A stretch of 64,000 nucleotides of DNA, taken from a gamma proteobacterium symbiont of Ctena orbiculata (GTDB lineage: Bacteria; Pseudomonadota; Gammaproteobacteria; Chromatiales; Chromatiaceae). The notes beneath the pieces were generated by a model. It was given only the letters and a program-made list of their open reading frames with translations, had not been told where the DNA came from and made no database searches. Each line of letters starts with the position of its first letter. Positions within the stretch are counted from its first letter, which is position 1. Positions 57,930 to 64,000 of the stretch are shown piece by piece. The stretch spans positions 20,525-84,524 of the forward strand of contig NATV01000105.1 of assembly GCA_003094535.1 (NCBI GenBank). Reading direction: 5' to 3'. The translations under genes and the position numbers were made by a program.

Positions 57930-58592
57930 TCATATGGGTTTGATATTGTCCGGGCTGATGTTTTTCGGACTGTTCACACTGCGGCTGACAGGATAGAGGG
58001 TGATCTCCCCGGCCTCATGCGGCAGCAGCAGGGGCTTTAGGATTGCCGGCTCCCTGGTGTCCTTATCGAGCCAGGCGTCATAGTTATCGGGAGAGAGTAT
58101 CACCGGCATCCTGTCGTGGATGGCGGCGATTTCACCCTTGGCCTCGGTGACGATAATGGTGCAGGAGTCGATCTTTTCGTCCCCGCTGCCTTCCCAGTGT
58201 TCGTACAGGCCGGCAAAGGCGAAGGGTTGGCCGCTTTTGGATGTGATGCAGTAGGGTTGCTTCCCCTGGCCGGTCGATTTCCACTCGAAGAATCCGCTCG
58301 CCGGAATCAGGCATCTGCGATATTTGAAGGCCGCACGGAATGACGGCTTGGTCTCGATGGTCTCGGCGCGGGCGTTGATGGTGCGGTACGCGAATTTCTT
58401 GTCTTTGGCCCAGGCGGGGATCAGTCCCCAGCGCAACCAGACAAATTCCCGGTTATTTTCCCCCGATATGATCGCCGCTATCTGCTGCGATGGCGCTATA
58501 TTGTAGTGAGGGCTGAGTTGCGGCACGAAGGGCAGGCCGAAATATTCGAGCATATCTTCCGCTGTTACATCGAGGTAGAACCTGCCGCACAT
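57930..58592 (-). CDS. yedK: SOS response-associated peptidase YedK (HMCES family)
   Basis: 220 residues from ATG 58592, because the catalytic Cys must be residue 2 (MCGRFYL) after Met removal; an upstream in-frame ATG would bury it. Other SRAP features: NIAPSQQIAAI, RWGLIPAWAKD, INARAETIETKPSFR, RCLIPASGFFEW, and the catalytic His in IHDRMPVIL. It covalently crosslinks to abasic sites in single-stranded DNA to protect them. A single gene without an obvious LexA box. Confidence 0.93.
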   Translation of the reverse strand: MCGRFYLDVTAEDMLEYFGLPFVPQLSPHYNIAPSQQIAAIISGENNREFVWLRWGLIPAWAKDKKFAYRTINARAETIETKPSFRAAFKYRRCLIPASGFFEWKSTGQGKQPYCITSKSGQPFAFAGLYEHWEGSGDEKIDSCTIIVTEAKGEIAAIHDRMPVILSPDNYDAWLDKDTREPAILKPLLLPHEAGEITLYPVSRSVNSPKNISPDNIKPI

Positions 58593-58752
58593 GGATCCTT
58601 TGTTCTCATTGGATTTTAACAAGAGCACCGGCAGCCGACGGCTCGGCAAGGCCGGTCATGATGAAACAAAGTAGTAGCAGGGCAGATTGCTGTCAAATAG
58701 ATCACCGTCACAGATTCATTGAAGGATAATTTGCGTCATTCCGAACCTCAGT

Positions 58753-59913
58753 ATGAAAGTAGTTAGAGACAGCTCCATCCAGGTTGAATTCCACCATAGC
58801 ATCGATGAGTTGGGCCAGGATGAATGGGATCGGTTGGTGACCGATAACAATCCCTTTCTCATGTACGCCTTCCATGCCGCGTTGGAGCACCATGATTGCG
58901 TGGGTAGAAAGTTCGGTTGGCTGCCATGCCACCTGGCAGTACGGGCGGATGGCCGTCTCCTTGGGCTATCCCCGCTCTATATCAAGACCAACTCCTACGG
59001 CGAATTTGTCTTTGATCATGCATGGGCCGATGCCTATCAGCGAAACGGCCAAGACTACTACCCTAAACTCATTAGTGCGGTACCCTACACCCCCGCCTAT
59101 GGCGAGCGCCTGCTGGTCGATCCCGAGGCGGATAGCCTGCAGCTGAGAAGGCTGTTGATCACCGCCGCCAGGCAGATGGCCGTTGAATCGGGTTTCTCTT
59201 CCATGCACTGGCTCTTCACCACGGAGGAGGAGGGCGAGGTGCTAAGGTCGATGGGGATGATGGAGCGTCTTGGATTGCAGTTCCACTGGCACAACCGGGG
59301 CTACGAAAGCTTCGATCAGTTTCTCTCCCAATTGACCGCAAAACGCAGGAAGAACATCAGGCAGGAGCGGCGAAAAGTCGCAGAAGCCGGCATCCGTTTT
59401 CGCGTGCTGCGGGGGGATCAGGTCACTGCAGAGGAGTGGCGGCTGTTCGCCGACTTCTATGCCAAAACCTTCGAGGAGCGCTATAGCCTGCCGACATTGA
59501 ACGCCGGCTTTTTCCAGGAAGTCGGTCGGAGCATGGGTGAGCAGGTGATCCTGATACTTGCGTATGACGGTGCGCTCTGTGTCGCCGGCGCGCTGCTCTA
59601 CCGCAGTCGATCGGTACTCTATGGCCGCCATTGGGGTTCCCTGCGCCACTATGACAGTCTCCATTTCGAGGCCTGTTACTACCGGGGAATCGAGTATGCC
59701 ATCGAACAGAGGCTGCAGCGCTTCGAGCCGGGCGCCCAGGGCGAGCACAAGATCTGGCGTGGATTTCTACCCGTTCAGACCCGCTCCTACCACTGGATTG
59801 GCGATCCCCAGTTCAATCTGAGTATCCGGGATTTTCTCAAGCGAGAGAGAGCAGCGATCAAAAATTATGAGAAAAACCTGCTTTCAAGCTCCCCATTCAA
59901 ACAAAATTCTTGA
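58753..59913 (+). CDS. GNAT/FemAB-like acyltransferase (DUF482)
   Basis: 386 residues. The family pattern is clear: a start with DELGQDEWDRL and NPFLMYAFHAALEHHDCVG, a central stretch LTAKRRKNIRQERRKVAEAG with a basic helix, and the C-terminal FEACYYRGIEYAIEQRLQRF and FEPGAQGEHKIWRGFLPVQT. DUF482/FemAB-like proteins have the tandem GNAT fold of peptidoglycan interpeptide ligases, but their substrate is not established. A single-gene unit. Confidence 0.85.
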   Translation: MKVVRDSSIQVEFHHSIDELGQDEWDRLVTDNNPFLMYAFHAALEHHDCVGRKFGWLPCHLAVRADGRLLGLSPLYIKTNSYGEFVFDHAWADAYQRNGQDYYPKLISAVPYTPAYGERLLVDPEADSLQLRRLLITAARQMAVESGFSSMHWLFTTEEEGEVLRSMGMMERLGLQFHWHNRGYESFDQFLSQLTAKRRKNIRQERRKVAEAGIRFRVLRGDQVTAEEWRLFADFYAKTFEERYSLPTLNAGFFQEVGRSMGEQVILILAYDGALCVAGALLYRSRSVLYGRHWGSLRHYDSLHFEACYYRGIEYAIEQRLQRFEPGAQGEHKIWRGFLPVQTRSYHWIGDPQFNLSIRDFLKRERAAIKNYEKNLLSSSPFKQNS

Positions 59914-59991
59914 ATTATAGAAATGTAACTTGTTGATAAAACGGAAATAAATAAATTCCCCAACATTTTTGAAATTTTTTCACGATAAATG

Positions 59992-60045
59992 TTGACTAAT
60001 TTACTTAGTTACTCTAGTCTAATTACCAAGTGAATTACTAGGTAA
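59992..60045 (+). promoter_or_regulatory. iscR promoter and candidate IscR site
   Basis: TTGACT (59992-59997) and TAGTCT (60015-60020), 17 bp apart, form a good promoter. Overlapping it is ACTAA-TTTAC-TTAGT, and just downstream TTACC...GGTAA (60023-60027 and 60041-60045). Either inverted repeat could be the autoregulatory IscR site. Confidence 0.5.
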
Positions 60046-60072
60046 TACATTTAATACCACTGGAGAAAACCA

Positions 60073-60540
60073 ATGAGATTGTCAACAAAAGGTCGTTATG
60101 CGGTAACCGCTATGCTGGATCTGGCTCTGAACGGCAAAAACGGTCCGGTTACACTGGCTGAGATATCTGAAAACCAGGGTATCTCGCTCTCCTATCTGGA
60201 ACAGCTTTTCGCCGCCCTGAGAAACAAGGATCTGGTACGTGGTGTCAGAGGACCTGGCGGTGGCTACTATCTCGGCAAGAGCGCCGATGAGATATCGATT
60301 GCCAATATCATCTGCGCGGTCGATGAGTGGGTGGAGTTTACCCGCTGCGGCGGCAGGCAGAACTGCAGCGGCGGTGCCCGCTGTCTGACTCATACCCTAT
60401 GGGATGATCTCAGCAGCGAGATTTTCAACTTCCTTGCGAACATCTCACTGGGCGACCTGGTGAGAAGAAACCTTGGCAAGAAAGAGGAAGAGGAGCGTCC
60501 TCTGAGTGTTGTAGGCGACTCCAATTCTCAGGCAGCCTGA
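60073..60540 (+). CDS. iscR: Fe-S cluster assembly transcriptional regulator IscR (Rrf2 family)
   Basis: 155 residues. Winged helix ([42 protein letters not shown]). The [2Fe-2S] ligands Cys92, Cys98, Cys104 and His107 match E. coli IscR in position ([13 protein letters not shown] then LTH). It represses or activates genes according to cluster status. Unusually, iscSUA are not downstream; prmB follows in the same direction. The promoter region carries inverted repeats fit for autoregulation. Confidence 0.93.
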   Translation: MRLSTKGRYAVTAMLDLALNGKNGPVTLAEISENQGISLSYLEQLFAALRNKDLVRGVRGPGGGYYLGKSADEISIANIICAVDEWVEFTRCGGRQNCSGGARCLTHTLWDDLSSEIFNFLANISLGDLVRRNLGKKEEEERPLSVVGDSNSQAA

Positions 60541-60675
60541 GTTACCATTGGATAGATTCGTCTAGGGGTGGAGGCCGTTCAGGCCTGCCACCCCGCTCTT
60601 TGTTTGCATTGATCCCGTCCTATAACTTACGGGTTGAATCGGCTACAATTAACTGCTTTTCAGCCGCTTAGTCCC

Positions 60676-61551
60676 GTGCAGACACTAACAACCATTGCAG
60701 ACTTCATCCGTTGGGGGGCGAGCCGATTCGCCGAGGCCAGGCTCTTTTTCGGTCATGGCACCGACAACGCGCTGGATGAGGCCGTAGCGCTGGTGCTAGG
60801 CGCCCTCCATCTGCCCCCCGATCTCCCAGCCGGCTGGTTTGGCAGCCGCTTGACCGCCGCGGAGCGCCAACGGGTAAGCGATCTGATAACGCGACGTATT
60901 GAGGAGCGCATTCCGCTACCCTACCTGCTGGGGGAGGCCTGGTTCGCCGGGATGCGATTTCATGTCAACGAACGGGTGTTGATCCCCCGTTCGCCCATCG
61001 CCGAGTTGATAGAGCGGGGCTACTCCCCCTGGCTGGAGCCGGCAGCCCCGCAAATTCTCGATCTCTGCTGTGGCAGCGGCTGTATCGGTATCGCCACGGC
61101 CGCCTACCTACCCGATAGCCAGGTCGATCTGGTCGATATTTCCACCGATGTGTTGGTGGTGGCGCAGCAGAATGTCGCTGAGTATGGCCTCCAGGAGCGG
61201 GTGGCGATCCATCGATCGGATCTGCTCGAGGATCTCCCACCGAAGCAGTACGACCTGATCGTCTCCAACCCCCCCTATGTGGGCGAGGCCGAAATGGAGG
61301 AGTTACCCGAGGAATATCGGCATGAGCCGGTTTTGGCGCTGCAGGCGAATGAAAACGGGCTGGAGATTGTCCAAAGGATACTGCAACAGGCCGGGCGTTA
61401 TCTGACGCCCCAGGGGATATTGATTGTCGAGGTCGGCAACAGCGCCGAATTGGTGGTGGATCGCTATCCCCGGCTGCCTTTTGTCTGGCTCGATTTCGAA
61501 CGCGGCGGCGAGGGGGTATTTCTGCTAACCGCGGCGGATCTGGCAGAATAG
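60676..61551 (+). CDS. prmB: 50S ribosomal protein L3 N(5)-glutamine methyltransferase PrmB
   Basis: 291 residues from GTG 60676, where homology to E. coli PrmB begins (QTLTTIADFIRWGASRF); TTG 60634 would add 14 residues and neither has a clear ribosome-binding site. Conserved features: FFGHGTDNALDEAVALVLGA, RVLIPRSPIAELI, SAM-binding LDLCCGSGCIGIATA and the catalytic NPPYVG. It methylates a glutamine of ribosomal protein L3. Confidence 0.9.
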   Translation: MQTLTTIADFIRWGASRFAEARLFFGHGTDNALDEAVALVLGALHLPPDLPAGWFGSRLTAAERQRVSDLITRRIEERIPLPYLLGEAWFAGMRFHVNERVLIPRSPIAELIERGYSPWLEPAAPQILDLCCGSGCIGIATAAYLPDSQVDLVDISTDVLVVAQQNVAEYGLQERVAIHRSDLLEDLPPKQYDLIVSNPPYVGEAEMEELPEEYRHEPVLALQANENGLEIVQRILQQAGRYLTPQGILIVEVGNSAELVVDRYPRLPFVWLDFERGGEGVFLLTAADLAE

Positions 61552-61630
61552 GGGCCGGTGTACGATGATAGAACCGAGGTCGGATTGAAGATTCGGACTT
61601 GATAGGCCCGGAAGAGAGGCAAGAGAAGCG

Positions 61631-61948
61631 ATGAGTTTACAGCGGGCGCGCAGCGCCGAAGAGTATGTGGAGTGGGTCAAGCAGGCCGTCTTCGAAGTGG
61701 ATGACCTGCGGGACTGCTACGACTTCCAGATGGATGAGCTGGGTCGATATCCCTCGTTCCTGGAGCCCCTGGAAGAGGGTATCAAGTCCCTCTACCGCTC
61801 GATGGAGGAGGGGGAGTATCACTTCGGCCGTGAAGATCTCACCTTCATGCCGTTGGTAGATCGTCATGGCGACGATATCCCCTTTGCCATTCTGTTGCGG
61901 CAGATAAACGAGACCCACCGCAAGGGAATAGACGTGGAAGCGGAGTAG
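61631..61948 (+). CDS. conserved hypothetical protein
   Basis: 105 residues behind GAGGCAAGAGAAGCG. Soluble, acidic, with no signal peptide or membrane segment. The first half is helical (SAEEYVEWVKQAVFEVDDLR), the second is mixed (FGREDLTFMPLVDRHGDDIP then FAILLRQINETHRKG). I do not recognise a family with a known function. It lies between prmB and hemN and may be co-transcribed with them. Confidence 0.7.
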   Translation: MSLQRARSAEEYVEWVKQAVFEVDDLRDCYDFQMDELGRYPSFLEPLEEGIKSLYRSMEEGEYHFGREDLTFMPLVDRHGDDIPFAILLRQINETHRKGIDVEAE

Positions 61949-62004
61949 CCGAGACCCCGAGGCTGCTCCAACGACAAGTACAAAAGATAGAGATACTGAA
62001 ATCT

Positions 62005-63390
62005 ATGGATCATTCAACACTATTCGACCTCGATCTGATCGCGAAATATGATCAGAGCGGCCCGCGCTATACATCCTATCCCACGGCGGTCCAGTTTCAT
62101 GACGGCTTTAATGAAGCGGAATACAAGCGTGTCGCCAGAGAGAGCAACGAGAGCGGCAATCCGCTGTCGCTCTATTTCCATATCCCCTTTTGCGACACGG
62201 TCTGTTTCTATTGCGCCTGCAACAAGGTGGCCACCAAGGATCGCAGCCTGGCGGCGGGCTATCTTGCGCGTCTCTATGAAGAGATGCGCATGCAGTCGGA
62301 GCTGTTTGACTCTTCCCGCGTGGTGACCCAGCTCCATTGGGGCGGGGGTACGCCGACCTTCATCAGCCATGACGAGATGCGCGAGCTGGTGGCGCAGACA
62401 CGCAACTACTTTACCCTGCTCGACGACGACAGCGGCGAGTACTCCATCGAAATAGATCCCAGGGAGGCAAAGGGGGACACGATCAAGCTACTGCGGGAAC
62501 TGGGTTTCAACCGCATGAGCCTGGGGGTGCAGGATTTCGATCCCAGGGTGCAGCAGGCCGTGAATCGGATTCAGACCAAGGAGGAGACCCTGAGCGTGCT
62601 GCAGAAAGCGCGGGATGAAGGTTTTCGCTCCATCAGCATCGATCTCATCTATGGCCTCCCTTTCCAGAGTCAGGAGAGCTTCTCCAGCACCCTGGAACAG
62701 ATCCTCGAGGTCGATCCGGACCGGCTCTCGGTGTTCAACTATGCCCACCTGCCGGAGCGCTTCAAACCACAACGACGGATCAACCCCGAAGAGCTGCCGC
62801 TGCCACAGGAGAAGCTCGACATCCTGCAGATGACCATCGACAAGCTGTCGGCGGCCGGCTATGTCTACGTGGGTATGGACCATTTCGCCAAGCCCAATGA
62901 CGAACTTGTGCTGGCCCAGGAGGATGGTACGCTCTATCGCAATTTCCAGGGCTATTCCACCCATGCCGATTGTGACCTGATCGGGCTGGGTGCCACCTCG
63001 ATCGGCATGGTGGGTTCGAGCTATGCGCAAAACATGCGCAGTCTCGACGAATATTACCAGCGCATCGACAACGGACGGCTGGCGGTATTCCGCGGGGTCG
63101 AACTCAACCGCGACGATCTGTTGCGCCGGGATGTGATCACCCGCCTTATCTGCCATTTTTACCTTCCCTTCGCGGATGTGGAGCAGCGTTGGGATCTGCT
63201 GTTCAAGGAGTACTTTGCCAACGAGCTGGAATCGCTGCAGGAGATGGCCGCCGACAGTCTGCTGACCATCGACGAACAGGCGATCAGGGTCCTGCCCAAG
63301 GGACGGCTGCTGATCAGAAACATCTGCATGCAGTTCGATGCCTACCTCGGCAGCAAGCAGTCGCAGGGGAGTTTTTCCAAGGTTATCTGA
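62005..63390 (+). CDS. hemN: oxygen-independent coproporphyrinogen III oxidase
   Basis: 461 residues. Radical-SAM cluster motif CDTVCFYCAC with Cys63, Cys67, Cys70 and extra Cys72, matching E. coli HemN. GPRYTSYPTAVQF at the N-terminus, WGGGTPTF and the C-terminal HemN domain are present. It decarboxylates coproporphyrinogen III to protoporphyrinogen IX without oxygen, supporting haem synthesis under microoxic or anoxic conditions. No FNR box was found in the short upstream gap. Confidence 0.95.
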   Translation: MDHSTLFDLDLIAKYDQSGPRYTSYPTAVQFHDGFNEAEYKRVARESNESGNPLSLYFHIPFCDTVCFYCACNKVATKDRSLAAGYLARLYEEMRMQSELFDSSRVVTQLHWGGGTPTFISHDEMRELVAQTRNYFTLLDDDSGEYSIEIDPREAKGDTIKLLRELGFNRMSLGVQDFDPRVQQAVNRIQTKEETLSVLQKARDEGFRSISIDLIYGLPFQSQESFSSTLEQILEVDPDRLSVFNYAHLPERFKPQRRINPEELPLPQEKLDILQMTIDKLSAAGYVYVGMDHFAKPNDELVLAQEDGTLYRNFQGYSTHADCDLIGLGATSIGMVGSSYAQNMRSLDEYYQRIDNGRLAVFRGVELNRDDLLRRDVITRLICHFYLPFADVEQRWDLLFKEYFANELESLQEMAADSLLTIDEQAIRVLPKGRLLIRNICMQFDAYLGSKQSQGSFSKVI

Positions 63391-63720
63391 GCGAAAGCAA
63401 AGGACACCATACTTACCCGCAAGCCTGGAATCGGGAAACTGGGTAGGGTGGGACCATGCCCCACTGTGGTCCTCCGTTTGAATTCATACCTTGTCTTGAA
63501 ATTTTACCTGAGTCTGCATTCCCAAGCAGGAACTCTGGATCGAGTAAAAAATCCGTGATCACAACGGTGCGGCTTGCCGCACCATTGCAGGTAAGTTGGT
63601 TCAGCTGTAATCTTGAATTGACTATTCATTCGAAATTACCGCTTGAGACATCAAATCGTATAACCATCCAGATGATTTCCATAACAAAACTGCAAGGTTT
63701 CTAAAGGATGTCAAACAAAG
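63391..63720. other. intergenic region with a REP-like palindrome
   Basis: 330 bp between hemN and the PLP-enzyme gene; no supported gene. It contains the palindrome at 63566-63583. Confidence 0.5.
63566..63583. repeat. REP-like palindrome
   Basis: GGTGCGGC-TT-GCCGCACC, perfect 8-bp arms. It shares its core with the element at 12346-12371. Confidence 0.55.
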
Positions 63721-64000
63721 GTGATTGAGCACAAAAACTATCCAATTTCATACGAAGCGGTTCTCAAGGCCCGCAAGATCGTCTATGACCATCTGATTCC
63801 AACACAACTTACCCGATACGATAGCCTGTCTTCGTTATTGGATGCCGAGGTTTTCATAAAACATGAAAATCACAATCCAACAGGTACATTCAAGGTGCGT
63901 GGTGGAATCAATCTCATGCATCATTTAAAGTTATCTGGTATTGATGGTGTCGTAACCTTTTCGACAGGTAATCACGGCCTGTCGATTGCGCAATCGGCAG
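63721..64000 (+). CDS. threonine dehydratase-like PLP enzyme (5' part; runs off the window)
   Basis: 93 residues are visible, from GTG 63721; no in-frame ATG exists after the upstream TAA at 63682-63684. AAGGA lies 12 bp upstream. The fold-type II motif HNPTGTFKVRGG holds the PLP lysine, and STGNHGLSIAQSA is the substrate-binding Ser/Asn-Gly-His loop of serine/threonine dehydratases. It could be a catabolic threonine dehydratase or a hydroxyectoine-pathway homologue (EutB-like); the rest of the gene is needed to tell. Confidence 0.8.
   Translation, partial: MIEHKNYPISYEAVLKARKIVYDHLIPTQLTRYDSLSSLLDAEVFIKHENHNPTGTFKVRGGINLMHHLKLSGIDGVVTFSTGNHGLSIAQSA

Overview
The window looks like part of a gammaproteobacterial chromosome. 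Three things point that way. The order gacA/uvrY, uracil-DNA glycosylase, uvrC, pgsA, tRNA-Gly(GCC), tRNA-Cys(GCA), tRNA-Leu(TAA) matches the classic gammaproteobacterial arrangement. The rimP-nusA-infB-rbfA-truB-rpsO-pnp block is intact. IscR and HemN carry their cysteine ligands at the same residue numbers as the E. coli proteins. VPLPA/PEP-CTERM surface proteins, a lutABC lactate oxidase and a sucrose-synthesis cluster of the kind known from halotolerant methanotrophs suggest a marine or halotolerant Chromatiales-like bacterium, perhaps a sulfur oxidiser. That placement is inference from gene content only.

Layout. 1-5.0 kb: a minus-strand accessory cluster with a broken SDR gene, an intact SDR, a patatin-like lipoprotein, an AraC-family regulator and an extended-SDR reductase; a shared 38-bp motif lies in front of two of these genes. 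5.3-8.2 kb: lutABC for L-lactate oxidation. 8.5-14.5 kb: sps-spp-fructokinase-amylosucrase for sucrose synthesis and turnover, followed closely by a two-component pair (14.6-16.8 kb). 16.9-19.3 kb: small enzymes (DUF1801, EthD-like, MsrB, DUF1223). 19.3-28.2 kb: the transcription/translation operon, with its own promoter and two terminator-like hairpins in the leader. 28.3-33 kb: small secreted and membrane proteins, a serine hydrolase lipoprotein and an ECF sigma/anti-sigma pair. 33-40 kb: a GGDEF-EAL protein, tRNA-Glu, a PAS-type chemotaxis receptor, a lysine-rich DUF2934 protein and phosphoglucomutase. 40.3-45.2 kb: an outer-membrane barrel of the PEP-CTERM-associated type with an apparent 5' frameshift, htpG behind a near-consensus sigma-32 promoter, adk and a thioredoxin. 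45.3-51.05 kb: a candidate structured RNA, DUF1249, gacA-udg-uvrC-pgsA, an exported Hsp20-like protein and three tRNAs. 51.1-57.8 kb: an AT-rich PEP-CTERM island. 57.9-64 kb: YedK, a FemAB/GNAT-like protein, an iscR without isc genes, prmB, hemN and the start of a PLP-dependent threonine dehydratase-like gene.

The most unusual part is the PEP-CTERM island immediately after tRNA-Leu. It holds three VPLPA-CTERM proteins (two of them paralogues with homologous sigma-54-like promoters), a PEP-CTERM relic whose basic tail is cut off by a stop codon, an alkaline phosphatase, and a small protein combining a twin-arginine signal, six KKKV(A/T) repeats and a PEP-CTERM anchor. A degenerate copy of the tRNA-Leu 3' end at 55.64 kb suggests that part of the island arrived by integration at that tRNA. 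No exosortase gene is visible in the window, so sorting would depend on genes elsewhere.
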